The notes: generated from the sequence alone by a model not told the origin. A stretch of 64,000 bases of DNA from Stakelama saccharophila (GCF_032229225.1 NZ_CP135076.1:62001-126000), one strand, 5' to 3'; positions 1-9,926 are shown, numbered from the stretch's first letter. Made by a program: numbers and translations.

Positions 1-1305
1 CTGAATGCCGGTGGTGCCCTCGTGGATGGGGTTCAGCCGGTTATCGCGCCATAGCTGCTCAACATCGAAGTCCCGCGTATATCCATAGCCGCCATGGATC
101 TGGATCGCGATGTCGTTTGCCGCAAGGCCATGTTCCGATGACCAGGTCTTCGCGACCGGCGTCAACAGGCCGAGCAAGGCGGCGTCCTCTGCACAATCCT
201 CGGCGGTGTCCACCAGCCGCGCGCAATAAAGGCACAGCGCCAGCGCACCTTCGACATAGCATTTCTGCTGAAGCAGCATCCGCCGTACATCGGGATGCTC
301 GATGATCGCCACGGCGTTGCCCGAGCGCCGCCCCGCCGGTCGGCCCTGCAGCCGCTCGCGCGCATAGGTGGCGGACAGCAGATAGCTGCGATAGCCCATC
401 GCTGCCGCGCCCGTGCCGACGCCGATCCGCGCCTCGTTCATCATCTGGAACATCTGGCGCAGGCCGTCGCCCGGTTTGCCGACGATCCAGCCGAGTGCGC
501 CGCCATTCTCGCCGAAATTGAGCAGGCAGTTGGTCGTGCCCCGATAGCCCATCTTGTGGTTGATGCCCGCCACGGTCACATCGTTGCGCGCGCCGTCGGG
601 AAAGATTTTCGGCACGATGAACAGCGAAATTCCGGCCGTCCCTTCGGGCAGCGTCCCATCCTCGCGCGGCACCTTGGCGAGCACGAGGTGGACGATATTC
701 TCGCTCGCATCATGGTCGCCACCCGAAATCCACATCTTGTTGCCGGTCAGCCGGTATCGCTCCCCCAACGCGTCGCGGCCATCGAGCACGGCGCGCGTGC
801 GAACGTCGGCGAGGCTCGACCCCGCCTGCGGCTCGGACAGGCACATGGTGCCGAACCAGCGCCCGTCGATCTCGGGCCGGGCGAAGGTATCGATCTGAGC
901 CTCGGTGCCGAACGCGGCGATCAGCCGCGCATTGGCAACGGTGAGCATCGGATAGGCGGCCGTCGCCACATTCGCCGCGGCGAAATAGGCGAAGGACGCC
1001 ATACAGACCAAATACGGTAGCCCGAGCCCGCCCTGCTCCTCGGGAAAGCCGGCGGAAAACAACCCCAACTCGGCATATTGTGCCAGCGCATCGCCGATCG
1101 CGGGGCAGATGCGCACCTCGCCATCTTCGAAGGCTGGCTCCTCGACGTCGCTGCGTTTATAGTGGGTCAGGAACGCTTCGCTTGCGAGCTTTTCCGACAG
1201 GTCGAGAATGGCATCGATCGTATCTCGATCGACCAATTTGTCCGCGCGCAGCCAGTCGTGGAGAAGAAAATCAATATCGTCGCGACGAATGAGCTGGGCG
1301 GTCAT
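1..1305 (-). CDS. Acyl-CoA dehydrogenase (C-terminus cut by window edge)
   Basis: The reading frame starts at the ATG at 1305 and stays open to base 1, so about 435 N-terminal residues are visible and the C-terminus lies outside. The translation shows the flavin-domain features of acyl-CoA dehydrogenases: a MCLSEPQAGSSLADVRTRA stretch, an ISGGDH segment, and IQIHGGYGYTRDF near the visible end. The N-terminal helical extension and size resemble the roughly 590-residue FadE/DmdC-like subgroup rather than the 380-residue short-chain type. It would catalyse FAD-dependent alpha,beta-desaturation of an acyl-CoA. It is the last visible gene of the minus-strand operon, 10 bases after the SDR stop, and would act after the acyl-CoA ligase. 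The substrate is unknown. Confidence 0.88.
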   Translation of the reverse strand, partial: MTAQLIRRDDIDFLLHDWLRADKLVDRDTIDAILDLSEKLASEAFLTHYKRSDVEEPAFEDGEVRICPAIGDALAQYAELGLFSAGFPEEQGGLGLPYLVCMASFAYFAAANVATAAYPMLTVANARLIAAFGTEAQIDTFARPEIDGRWFGTMCLSEPQAGSSLADVRTRAVLDGRDALGERYRLTGNKMWISGGDHDASENIVHLVLAKVPREDGTLPEGTAGISLFIVPKIFPDGARNDVTVAGINHKMGYRGTTNCLLNFGENGGALGWIVGKPGDGLRQMFQMMNEARIGVGTGAAAMGYRSYLLSATYARERLQGRPAGRRSGNAVAIIEHPDVRRMLLQQKCYVEGALALCLYCARLVDTAEDCAEDAALLGLLTPVAKTWSSEHGLAANDIAIQIHGGYGYTRDFDVEQLWRDNRLNPIHEGTTGIQ

Positions 1306-1315
1306 TATACCCTCT

Positions 1316-2098
1316 TCAGATGATCGTGGTGCCGCCGTCGACGACGATCGTCTGGCCGGTGATATGGCCGCCGGCGTCGGACGCGAGGAGCAGCGCCGGA
1401 CCCATGAGGTCGGTTTCCCCGCCCAACTTTCCAAGCGGCGTCTGGCGGCGCATCTCCTCGCCATGTTCGTCGACCGTCGCCATCGTCATTTTCGACGGGA
1501 AATAGCCGGGTGCGAGCGCGTTGACGCGGATGTTGCGCGGCCCCCATTCGGCGGCGAGCGCGCGCGTCATATTGATGACCGCGCCCTTGGCGGTGTTGTA
1601 GGCGATCGTCCCGGGGCGGTCGGGGTGATGGCCCTGCAGCCCCTCGATCGAGGCGACATTGACCACTGCGCCGCCGCCCTGTTTCAGGAATGCCCCCCGC
1701 GCGGCGGCCTGGGTCAGCAGGAACAGGCCGGTGATGTTGAGGTCGATGACCTTGTTCCAGCCCTCGAGCGAATGACTTTCCGCGGGTGCGCCCCACACCG
1801 TTCCGGCATTGTTAACGAGGATGTCGATCCGACCGAACCGGGCAATCACCCGATCGACAAGGGCCGAAGCCGCATCGCCGGTGCCGAGATCGGCGGCGAA
1901 GGCGGCCGCGTCGCATCCGGCGGCCGACAACCGTTCGACCGCGCTGTCGAGGTCGTTCTGCTTGCGCGCGACCAGCGCAAGCGACGCGCCATATTCGCCG
2001 AGTGCGCCGGCGATCTGAAGCCCGATTCCCCGCGATCCGCCGGTGACCACGGCCACCCGGCCCGTCAGATCGAACAGACCCTGCAACACGCTTGCCAT
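1316..2098 (-). CDS. Short-chain dehydrogenase/reductase (SDR)
   Basis: This 260-residue protein has the classical SDR layout: a TGGSRGIG cofactor motif at residues 19-26, NNAG in the middle, the catalytic YNTAK (Tyr-x-x-x-Lys) near residue 165, and a VVDGGTT C-terminus. Length and motifs fit the FabG/gluconate 5-dehydrogenase-like subgroup that oxidises a hydroxyl or hydroxyacyl group with NAD(P). It sits between the acyl-CoA ligase and the acyl-CoA dehydrogenase in the same direction with short gaps. A role as 3-hydroxyacyl-CoA or alcohol dehydrogenase in the same pathway is therefore likely, but the substrate cannot be read from the sequence. Confidence 0.9.
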   Translation of the reverse strand: MASVLQGLFDLTGRVAVVTGGSRGIGLQIAGALGEYGASLALVARKQNDLDSAVERLSAAGCDAAAFAADLGTGDAASALVDRVIARFGRIDILVNNAGTVWGAPAESHSLEGWNKVIDLNITGLFLLTQAAARGAFLKQGGGAVVNVASIEGLQGHHPDRPGTIAYNTAKGAVINMTRALAAEWGPRNIRVNALAPGYFPSKMTMATVDEHGEEMRRQTPLGKLGGETDLMGPALLLASDAGGHITGQTIVVDGGTTII

Positions 2099-2138
2099 CA
2101 GCTACGCTCGCGAATGATCTGCGCGAAATGCGTCGCGT

Positions 2139-3779
2139 TCATAAATCCTCTCCTCGAACCGCTTTCCCATAGTCGGCGCGCAGCCGCTGTCTGTCGATTT
2201 TTCCAGTCGTCGCGAGCGGCATCGTCAGCACCCGTACGATGGTGTCTGGCAACCACCACCGTGCGACCCGTGGCCGGAGCGCGTCGAGCAGCAGATCATC
2301 GCTGAACTCGGCCCCCTTGCGCGGCTCGACTATAAGGATCGGGCGCTCGCCCCATTTGGGATGGCCGCGGCCGATGACTGCCGCCTGCGCCACCTGGGGC
2401 AGCGCGCCGACGATCGTCTCGATCTCGCCGGGATTGATCCACTCGCCCCCCGACTTGATGAGGTCTTTCGCCCGCCCGGTGATGCTGACATTGCCCTGTT
2501 CGTCGATGACCGCCAGGTCGCCGGTATCGAACCAGCCGTCGGCGTTCACCGCCGGATCGGCATGCCCGAAATAGCGTTCGACCACGCTCGCGCCGCGAGC
2601 CTGCAGCCGTCCCTCCTGCCCACGTTGCTTGGGCAGTGGGTTGCCCTCGGCATCGGTAATCAACAGATCGACCCCGATCGGGGGCCGACCCGACTTGGCG
2701 GCATCCCGCCTTGGCGCAGAGACCGGCATGGTGGCGCCGAGCGGCGACAATTCGGTCATCCCCCAGCTCGTCTGGACGATGACGCCGAGGCGCTCCTCGA
2801 GCCGATCGAGCAGCGCCTGCGGCACCGCCGACCCGCCGAGCATCACCCGTTTCAGCGACGGCACGGCTTCGCCCGTCGCGTCGAGATGATCGGCAAGACC
2901 CAGCCAGACGGTCGGAACCCCCGCCGCAACGGTCACGCCTTCGGCATTGATCAACCGCGCAAGGCTGGCGCCATCCTGATGCCGCCCCGGCAGCACTAGC
3001 TTCGCCCCGACCGCCGGCGCAGAAAAGGGAAAGCCCCAGCCATTGGCGTGGAACATTGGCACCGCCATCAGCAACGCATCGTTGGCAGTGAGGCCGCTCG
3101 CGTCGGCCTGAAGCTGGTGCACGGTATGGAGGTAGTTGGAACGATGGGTATAGGTGATCCCCTTGGGCGCCCCTGTGGTGCCGGACGTAAAACACAGCCC
3201 CGCCGGTGCGTTTTCGTCCACCTGCCCCCAGGCCACCGCCTCGCCGCTGTCGGCAAGCAGGCGCTCGTACTGCCATATCGTTGCGCGGCCGCAGCGGGGC
3301 GCGCGAAACCCGCCCCCCGGTTCATCGAGCAGGATGACGTGCTCGATCGCAGGGCATGCGGTGACCAGTGCGTCGGTCAGGTCGACGAGATCGGGACTGA
3401 CAACAAGCACCCGGTTGCCGGCCTGGCGGATCATCGCCGCAAGATGCTCTTTGGCGAGCCGCGGGTTCAGCGTATGGCACACGATACCGATGCCGACCGC
3501 GCCGTACCAGCATTCCATCTGCGCCTGGCTGTTCCAGCCCATGATGCCGAGATTGTCGCCCTCGCGCAGATCGAGCGACCACAAGGCTCCCGACAGGCGG
3601 CGGCTGCGCTCGCGCAGCGCCGCATAGCTGATGCGCGCCGATGCACCGGCGCCACCAGTCACCACCTCGGTGGCCCCATGCCATTTGGCGGCATGATCGA
3701 TAAAACGGTCCAGCGTAAGTCCGTAAGGCTGGATAGCACCAGGTACGGTGGCGGTCATCGACTGGTCCGGTTTCCTCAT
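2139..3779 (-). CDS. AMP-binding acyl-CoA ligase/synthetase
   Basis: The protein has 546 residues and belongs to the adenylate-forming ligases. The P-loop-like CFTSGTTGAPKG motif lies near residue 200, TSWGMTELSP in the middle, and the WFDTGDLAVID and GRAKDLIKSGGEWI motifs precede the C-terminal lid domain with the conserved lysine of PLATTGKIDR. It would activate a carboxylic acid to its CoA thioester with ATP. Its ATG overlaps the TAA of the upstream MFS gene (TAATG), which indicates translational coupling. A second ATG seven codons in (MTATVPGA) is an alternative start. The overall type resembles medium/long-chain fatty-acyl-CoA ligases (AlkK-like), but the substrate is unassigned. Confidence 0.92.
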   Translation of the reverse strand: MRKPDQSMTATVPGAIQPYGLTLDRFIDHAAKWHGATEVVTGGAGASARISYAALRERSRRLSGALWSLDLREGDNLGIMGWNSQAQMECWYGAVGIGIVCHTLNPRLAKEHLAAMIRQAGNRVLVVSPDLVDLTDALVTACPAIEHVILLDEPGGGFRAPRCGRATIWQYERLLADSGEAVAWGQVDENAPAGLCFTSGTTGAPKGITYTHRSNYLHTVHQLQADASGLTANDALLMAVPMFHANGWGFPFSAPAVGAKLVLPGRHQDGASLARLINAEGVTVAAGVPTVWLGLADHLDATGEAVPSLKRVMLGGSAVPQALLDRLEERLGVIVQTSWGMTELSPLGATMPVSAPRRDAAKSGRPPIGVDLLITDAEGNPLPKQRGQEGRLQARGASVVERYFGHADPAVNADGWFDTGDLAVIDEQGNVSITGRAKDLIKSGGEWINPGEIETIVGALPQVAQAAVIGRGHPKWGERPILIVEPRKGAEFSDDLLLDALRPRVARWWLPDTIVRVLTMPLATTGKIDRQRLRADYGKAVRGEDL

Positions 3780-5089
3780 TATGACGCCCTTGCCGCGCGG
3801 CGTGCGCGGCCCAGGTGGCGGGCGAGTGCGAGATGAAGTGCGATCGCGAGCAGATAGAAGGGCACGAGACTGTAAAAGGCGAGCTGGAGCGAATTGGCTG
3901 GATGCGCCGGCCGCAACCAGTCGCTCACCGCGCCTACCCAGGTGGGACCGAGGCCCAGTCCGACCAGATTCATGATCAAGAGCAGCACCGCCCCGGCCAG
4001 TGTTCGCTGCCGCGCCGAAACGCTGTTTTGGACCAGCGTCACCGCAGGCGTCAGATAGAAATAGTTGAAGAAGGTCGGCACCGCGAGAAAGCCCATCGCC
4101 ACCGGCCAGCTCGGCGCATGCACGAAGCCGATGAAGCCCGGCACTGCGAGCGCGAGCGCAATGCCGGGAAGCAGACCATATATCTGCGGCGAGCGCTCGG
4201 CGAACCGGTCGGTGAGCCGCCCCGACAGGAAGATGCCGGCACTCACGAAGATGCCGAGCACGAGCGTGTACCAGATAGCGATCTCGTCGAGCGTCATCGC
4301 CTTTTCGCGCATCAGGAACAGCGTCGTAAAGCCGAGCGTGCCGTAGGTGACGAACTGCGTCGCCGCCGCCGCGAGCGAGACGAGCGCGAGGGTCGGGCGG
4401 ATCGCGAACATTCTGACAGTCGCCCAGAAGCTAACCGTTGCGTGCTCCTGCGCGTGCTGATCGATCGCCAAATCGGTCGCGCCGCGCTTCGGCTCGCGGA
4501 CGAACGTCCCAACGGCCATCGCAGCCATCAGCCCTGCGCCGCCCAGCACGATGAACGCCAGCCGCCAGTCATAGACTGCGGCAATCTTCGCGCCGAAGGC
4601 GACGCCCAGCGACTGTCCGATCGGCGGCCCCAGATTGAACAGCCCCAATGCGGTGCCGCGGCGATTGGCGCGAAAATAGTCGGAGATGATCGAATAGGAG
4701 GGCGGAACGCCGCCCGCCTCCCCGATCCCGACGCTCATCCGGGCGAGTACCAGCTGCGGATAGGTCTGCGCCATGCCGCATGCGATCGTCGCCGCGCTCC
4801 ACAGCGCACAGGCCATCATCAGCACCCGGACGCGGTTGCCACGATCGGCGAGCCACGCGACCGGCACGCCGAGGACGCAGTAGAAAAGCGCGAAATACAG
4901 GCCGCCCAGCCGTCCGAGCTGCCCGTCGCTGAGGCCGAGATCGTCCTGGATCGGCTTGGCCAGGATCGACAGAAGCTGGCGGTCGAGAAAGTTCAGGACA
5001 TAGACGAGGCACAGCAGCGCGAGCACGATCCAGGCATAGCCGCCGGTCCGCTCACCAGCATTTGCGTTCGACAGGGTTTCACTCGACAT
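3779..5089 (-). CDS. MFS transporter, spinster-like
   Basis: The 436-residue protein begins best at MSSETLSNAN. An ATG 14 codons upstream only adds an arginine-rich segment atypical of the family. About twelve hydrophobic segments are visible. The first is followed by LNFLDRQLLSILAKPIQDD, a signature common in the spinster-like branch of the major facilitator superfamily, and the loop after the second segment has the expected AWLADRGNRV motif. It should move a small organic solute across the inner membrane. Its place between the TetR regulator and the acyl-CoA ligase suggests uptake of the acid released by the esterase, or export of a by-product. Confidence 0.9.
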   Translation of the reverse strand: MSSETLSNANAGERTGGYAWIVLALLCLVYVLNFLDRQLLSILAKPIQDDLGLSDGQLGRLGGLYFALFYCVLGVPVAWLADRGNRVRVLMMACALWSAATIACGMAQTYPQLVLARMSVGIGEAGGVPPSYSIISDYFRANRRGTALGLFNLGPPIGQSLGVAFGAKIAAVYDWRLAFIVLGGAGLMAAMAVGTFVREPKRGATDLAIDQHAQEHATVSFWATVRMFAIRPTLALVSLAAAATQFVTYGTLGFTTLFLMREKAMTLDEIAIWYTLVLGIFVSAGIFLSGRLTDRFAERSPQIYGLLPGIALALAVPGFIGFVHAPSWPVAMGFLAVPTFFNYFYLTPAVTLVQNSVSARQRTLAGAVLLLIMNLVGLGLGPTWVGAVSDWLRPAHPANSLQLAFYSLVPFYLLAIALHLALARHLGRARRAARAS

Positions 5090-5159
5090 TCTCGTGCACC
5101 TCGCTGCGAGCATCGGGTACCGCCTTCCCATCGATACGCGCCGCCCTACCCGATTGACC

Positions 5160-5885
5160 CTATGTGTTTTCCTTGTCTTCGCCTTGGCAGATCGCCTTGA
5201 CGCCGGCGGCCATGAAGGTCGTCATGTGCCGTTTGATCGCGACGAAATCATCGGACGAGCACAGGCCATGCGACAACTCGTCCAGCCGCCCGGTGCGCGC
5301 CATGTTGTGCGTCATCGCCCCCGACACGAAATGATAGGCCCAGAAGATCCGCTGCTCGTCGCAATCGGGCATGGCCTTCCTGAACAGGTCGAGCAGCGCG
5401 AGAACGACCGGGTTGAAATAGTTGGTCATCTTCTCGGCGCCCCAACCCGCCGCGCTGTTCGCCTGCGCCGCGATCTTGCCGAACGACGCCCAGGTTTCCG
5501 GATCTTCGATCTGGACGTCGAGATCGGCGTCGATCCAGGCGTGCAGCGCACCTTCGACAGTCACCGCATCGCCCGCGTTCTGGGCATAGCGCCGCATCGC
5601 GTCGAGGCGGTTGCGCGACGAAATTGGCGCTTTGCGCGCCCAGACGGCTTCGAAAATGCTTTCCTTGCCGCTGAAATGATAATGGAGCAGCGTTGAACTG
5701 ACGCCGACGCGCTTGGCGACATCCTTCAGCGTGACACCGTGATAGCCGTATTCGGCGAACAGTTGCTCGGCAGCGTCGAGGATGCGTTCGATGGACTCTT
5801 TTCTCGCGCGCGCCTTGTGGTCGCGGCTGCGGGGAGACTTCCGGGTGGCGGCAACCGTACGCCGCGCTTTTTTTGTCGTGCTCAT
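5160..5885 (-). CDS. TetR/AcrR-family transcriptional regulator
   Basis: The start chosen is the ATG at 5885, giving 241 residues. The open frame runs further upstream but only as low-complexity translation. A basic N-terminus is followed by a TetR helix-turn-helix: RILDAAEQLFAEYGYHGVT, then LKDVAKRVGVSSTLLHYHF around residues 55-75. The C-terminal ligand-binding domain is divergent, as usual in this family. The gene lies inside the catabolic operon between the esterase and the MFS gene, which fits local autoregulation. Two palindromes of TetR type upstream of the operon's first gene (9997-10042) are its likely binding sites, by inference. Confidence 0.92.
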   Translation of the reverse strand: MSTTKKARRTVAATRKSPRSRDHKARARKESIERILDAAEQLFAEYGYHGVTLKDVAKRVGVSSTLLHYHFSGKESIFEAVWARKAPISSRNRLDAMRRYAQNAGDAVTVEGALHAWIDADLDVQIEDPETWASFGKIAAQANSAAGWGAEKMTNYFNPVVLALLDLFRKAMPDCDEQRIFWAYHFVSGAMTHNMARTGRLDELSHGLCSSDDFVAIKRHMTTFMAAGVKAICQGEDKENT

Positions 5886-5916
5886 ATGATTCACGTGGCG
5901 TGCACCGCTCCACCCG

Positions 5917-7605
5917 TCAACGCGGCCGCTCGGGCGACGGATAGGCGGAAAAACCAATATTGAGCCGCCAGCCGCGTCCCGCCTCGCGCCTCCGCGCGAC
6001 CAGCCCATCGGCCCAGGCGAAAGCTGCCGGCTTCAGGTCGCTGGCAGGTGACAGCTTCTCGCCTATGTCGAGATAGCCGTGTTGCCGCAAAGTAAAGCGA
6101 GGCCAGCGCGGCGCGTCTGCGGCCCGCGGTTCGCCGTCGCGCACGAACGACGCCCAATATCCCATCATCGCATCGGACAGCTGCGCTTCCTGATCGGTCA
6201 GGGGCGGTCGCGGCCAGTTCGGCCCAAGCCTGGCCGCTGCGCCGACCTGACCGAAGACATAGGGCAGTTCGCTGGCGTGAAAGGCCGCCAGGTTCCGCTC
6301 GCGCTGCGCCGGCGTGCTGTGGCGAAAATAATAAAGATAGGCGGGCTCGCCTGCCGCCGTCTGCTGCCGTGCCAAATATTGCGCGGCCCAGCCGTACAAG
6401 CCGTCGCGAATCGACGCCATCACATCGGCCTTTGGATCGTTGCCGGGATAGACGGCAAGGAACGCCGAAGCCCTTTCGCCGAAGCGTCGGCGGACATCGC
6501 CGAGATATTCTTGGCGCGTTGCAGGGGCATCGGGCATCAGGAACGGCAGCGACCGGATTTCGCCCTCGTTGAAGCCGGCCAGCACTGGAACCTTCGCCTG
6601 CTCGCCGCGCGCGAAGGTTTCGGCGAGTTGGCGGTCGAGCACGAAGCCGTCGATGAGGGGTTCCGGCTGCCAGCCCGTGGCAAGTCCAGCCTTGAACAGC
6701 GCCTTGGGATCAGCGGCGCGTAGTTCCTCGGCCGTCGAAATTTCGGCAGCCTCTGCCAGTGCCGACCCTGCTGCTTCGCCCGAAGGCTGGCCCCGTACCG
6801 CTTCGTGCAGCGCGCGGTAGGACGGCATGTAGCCGCTTTCTATAATGGCGCCCTCGAACAGGCCGCGCGCGAGCGGGCTGGCTAGAAGTGCGATGGCGCT
6901 GAGCCCGCCCGCCGATTCGCCGGCGATCGTCACCCGATCCGGATCACCGCCGAAAGCCTGGATATTGTCATGCACCCAGTGCAGCGCTGCGATCTGGTCG
7001 AGCAGCCCGTAATTGCCGGACAGATGTCGCGGCGATTCGGCGCTGAGCGCGGGATGGGCGAGAAACCCCAGCAGGCCGAGCCGATAGTTGATCGACACGA
7101 CCAGGATTTCGCGCTGCGCGAGCTTGGTGCCGTCATACATCGGCTCCGAACTGCTGCCGCCGACGAGCGCACCGCCATGGATCCAGACCATGACGGGCAG
7201 ACCCCGAGCATTTTTCGGTGCCCATATATTGAGCGTCAGGCAATCCTCGCTCGGCGTTGCCATCCCGCCCGAATACAGGCCGATCGGCGATTGCGGCGGC
7301 TGCAGGCAGGCATGACCGAACCGGGCGCCATCGCGGACACCCTGCCAGGCGGGCGCCGGTTCGGGCGCACGCCAGCGCAGCTCGCCCACGGGCGGCGCGG
7401 CATAGGGAATGCCCTTGAAGGCGGCGACCCCGCTATCGGCCTCGACTACGCCCGCGACGGACCCGGCCTCGGTGCGGACCACCGGGCGCACGTCGTTCCC
7501 CGGAGCAGCGACCGCGGGCGCGGCGACGAGACAAAGACCGGCAAGCATCGCCCATGTCCCACGCCGCGCGCGTGCGGAAGGACCCATCGCCCGCGCCACG
7601 CTCAC
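5917..7605 (-). CDS. Secreted type B carboxylesterase
   Basis: The 562-residue protein has an N-terminal signal peptide (hydrophobic MLAGLCLVAAPAVAA). It then follows the type B carboxylesterase pattern: AFKGIPYAAPPVGELRWRAP near residue 65, EDCLTLNIWAP, the oxyanion MVWIHGGAL, and the nucleophile elbow GESAGG with Ser at about residue 231. The size matches the family. Its ATG overlaps the stop of the TonB-dependent receptor gene by four bases, so the two are translationally coupled. Export plus a receptor suggests that an ester is cleaved in the periplasm after uptake across the outer membrane. The acid would then pass to the MFS, ligase and dehydrogenases encoded downstream. Confidence 0.93.
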   Translation of the reverse strand: MSVARAMGPSARARRGTWAMLAGLCLVAAPAVAAPGNDVRPVVRTEAGSVAGVVEADSGVAAFKGIPYAAPPVGELRWRAPEPAPAWQGVRDGARFGHACLQPPQSPIGLYSGGMATPSEDCLTLNIWAPKNARGLPVMVWIHGGALVGGSSSEPMYDGTKLAQREILVVSINYRLGLLGFLAHPALSAESPRHLSGNYGLLDQIAALHWVHDNIQAFGGDPDRVTIAGESAGGLSAIALLASPLARGLFEGAIIESGYMPSYRALHEAVRGQPSGEAAGSALAEAAEISTAEELRAADPKALFKAGLATGWQPEPLIDGFVLDRQLAETFARGEQAKVPVLAGFNEGEIRSLPFLMPDAPATRQEYLGDVRRRFGERASAFLAVYPGNDPKADVMASIRDGLYGWAAQYLARQQTAAGEPAYLYYFRHSTPAQRERNLAAFHASELPYVFGQVGAAARLGPNWPRPPLTDQEAQLSDAMMGYWASFVRDGEPRAADAPRWPRFTLRQHGYLDIGEKLSPASDLKPAAFAWADGLVARRREAGRGWRLNIGFSAYPSPERPR

Positions 7606-9926
7606 AGGTCGAACCCGACGCGCACACCAAAGGTGCGCGGCCGCAGGATGGAGTAGCGGCTATAGGTGAACGCCTCGGGATGGACATAGGTCACCGCCCG
7701 GCTGTTGGTGACATTCTCCACATAGAAGGTCGTTCTCATCCTGCCGATCCGGACGCCGGTCTGCAGGTTGATGTTGGTATAGGCGTCGCTGTCGTCGATC
7801 AGCGGATTGGGCGTGGTCGGATCGCCCGGCGTGTTGGGAAAGCCGTTGGGGAACGATCCGACATGCTGCACCTGAAAACTGCTGAATCCCGTCGCGCCGC
7901 CCGGCAGATCATAACTGTAGGTGCCGTAGAACGACCCCTGCAGGCGCGGCGAGGCCAGGCGCGCGCCGTCGACCGCGCCCGATATCGCGGCTTCCGATTC
8001 AGTCAGGTCCGTCACTTGCGCATCGTTGAGCGAGCCGTTCAGTCCGAGCGAAAGCCCGCGTGCCGGCGCGAGGACGATCTCCGCCTCCAGCCCCTTGCTC
8101 ACAGCGCCGCCAATATTGGTGGCGAACTGGATCGAGTCCGACTGGCGGTTGGCCTGGACCTGAATGTTGCGCCAGTCGATGTAATAAGCGGCCAGATTCG
8201 CGGTCAGCAGGCCATCGAAGAACCGCCCCTTCAGCCCGATCTCGTAATTCGTGAGGTTGTCGGAGCCTGCGCCTTCCGGGATCACGAGGTCGTTTGGGTC
8301 GACGGTGCTGACGCTGCCGGCGCGCGCATTGTACACCGGTGTCCGATATCCTGTGGATACGGTCACATAGGCTGTCAGATCCGGCGACGGCTTATAGGTC
8401 AGGCTCGCCTTCCAGGAGGCCTTTTCGGCGGATGGATATTCGGTCGTGGACGCCGCGTTCGGGGTCAACGCCAGTGGGCCGGAGATGCCGCCGAGCGCAT
8501 AGGCGAAGTAGAGCGAGTTGAACCCCGCATGGGTGTCGACGGTCGCGCCGTATTTGCCATAGCGCAGACCACCCGTCACCGACAGCGTATCGCTAAGGTG
8601 ATAGGTCAGTTCGCCGAACCCGGCCAGCTCGTACGAGCTGGTATCGCTGCCAAACTGATTGAAGGTCGCATCCGCCGGAAGGCCGGTAATGCCGTGCGCG
8701 GCGAGATATTCGGGCGTTGAGGTTTGGCGCCCCTCGAGAAACTGGTCGCGGCGGAGATAATATCCGCCAACGGTCCAGTCGAACGTTCCGCCGGGATCGG
8801 AGACGAGCCGCGTCTCCTGAACGAACGTCTTCCAGGTCCCGTGATCGAACAGATAGAAGGGCAGCGCGAGCGCGAAGGTACCGCTCAGATCAACCTCGAA
8901 AAGACCATCCTGATATCCGTAGCTGGTCGAACTGGTCAGGTGCGCGAAGTCGAAGTCGTAATCGAGCGTTCCGTTATAAAGCTGCGTCTTCGACGTATAG
9001 TGATCGGGAATCGTGCTGTAGCGCTTGCGGTCGCCCAGCGACGGCGTGACCAACGAGGCGTCCTCGGGAAAGCTGTCCTCGTACAGCGCCATAAGCCGAA
9101 CGCCGAGCCGGTCACTCGGCTTCCACAAGGCGATGACGCGGCCACCCCAGTCTTTCAGCGTATTCGAATTCTTGATGCCCAGGCCGACATTGTCGACATA
9201 TCCTTCCTCATGCCGGAAGAAACCGACCGCGCGCACGCCCAGCGTGTCCTCCACCAGCGGGACGTTGACCATGGCATTGTAGCGCTGGCGAACGCCGCCA
9301 CCGTCGGGTGTCAGGCCGATATCGGCGAGCGCTGACATGTCGAAGTGGTCGAGCTCGGGACTCTTCGTCAGGATGCGCAGCGCGCCCGACAGTGACCCCG
9401 AACCGAACAGCGTTCCCTGTGGTCCGCGCAAGAATTCGACCCGCTCGACGTCGTAGAGATTGGGGTCGAGCGTTACCGAATTTCCGATCGTGGTGAGCGG
9501 CAATTCGTCCAGATAGACCGTCGTCGTGCTCTGCAGCCCCGCCTGATAGCCGTTCGTCGAAATGCCGCGCGTCGTAATGCTCACATTGTTGTCGCTGCGA
9601 GTGTCTAGGACGACACCCGGCGTTTCCCGCGCAATGCCTTCGTAGCTGACAATCCCCTTCTGCGTCAGTTCCTCCTGCGAGAAAGCGGTAATGCTGAGCG
9701 GCACGTCCTGGAGGCGTTCGCTGCGGCGCGTAGCGGTGACGACGATCTCGTCGACGGATGTTGCCGTCCGGCTCGCCGATGCGGCGGGAGAAATCGCCTC
9801 GACTGGAGCGGGCGAGGCTGCCGGTGGACGATCCTGGTCGGACTGCCTCTGCTTCGCCTGTGCGGTCGCCGACTGAGCCGCGACCACGAGCGCAAGCAGC
9901 GACGACGTATAGGCCAAATAGGTCAT
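7602..9926 (-). CDS. TonB-dependent outer-membrane receptor
   Basis: The start at 9926 is supported by a strong GAGGAGGAGG ribosome-binding site ending two bases before the ATG. A start 27 codons upstream lacks this. The 774-residue protein has a signal peptide, a TonB-box-like VDEIVVTATRR segment, and a plug domain with RDVPLSITAFS-like and GNSVTLDPNLYDVERVEFLRG-type motifs. A long beta-barrel follows and ends in an aromatic-rich strand (VRVGFDL). It should import a large or scarce substrate with TonB energy. It is the first gene of the minus-strand operon with the esterase, which points to uptake of the ester substrate. Two operator-like palindromes lie directly upstream. Confidence 0.94.
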   Translation of the reverse strand: MTYLAYTSSLLALVVAAQSATAQAKQRQSDQDRPPAASPAPVEAISPAASASRTATSVDEIVVTATRRSERLQDVPLSITAFSQEELTQKGIVSYEGIARETPGVVLDTRSDNNVSITTRGISTNGYQAGLQSTTTVYLDELPLTTIGNSVTLDPNLYDVERVEFLRGPQGTLFGSGSLSGALRILTKSPELDHFDMSALADIGLTPDGGGVRQRYNAMVNVPLVEDTLGVRAVGFFRHEEGYVDNVGLGIKNSNTLKDWGGRVIALWKPSDRLGVRLMALYEDSFPEDASLVTPSLGDRKRYSTIPDHYTSKTQLYNGTLDYDFDFAHLTSSTSYGYQDGLFEVDLSGTFALALPFYLFDHGTWKTFVQETRLVSDPGGTFDWTVGGYYLRRDQFLEGRQTSTPEYLAAHGITGLPADATFNQFGSDTSSYELAGFGELTYHLSDTLSVTGGLRYGKYGATVDTHAGFNSLYFAYALGGISGPLALTPNAASTTEYPSAEKASWKASLTYKPSPDLTAYVTVSTGYRTPVYNARAGSVSTVDPNDLVIPEGAGSDNLTNYEIGLKGRFFDGLLTANLAAYYIDWRNIQVQANRQSDSIQFATNIGGAVSKGLEAEIVLAPARGLSLGLNGSLNDAQVTDLTESEAAISGAVDGARLASPRLQGSFYGTYSYDLPGGATGFSSFQVQHVGSFPNGFPNTPGDPTTPNPLIDDSDAYTNINLQTGVRIGRMRTTFYVENVTNSRAVTYVHPEAFTYSRYSILRPRTFGVRVGFDL

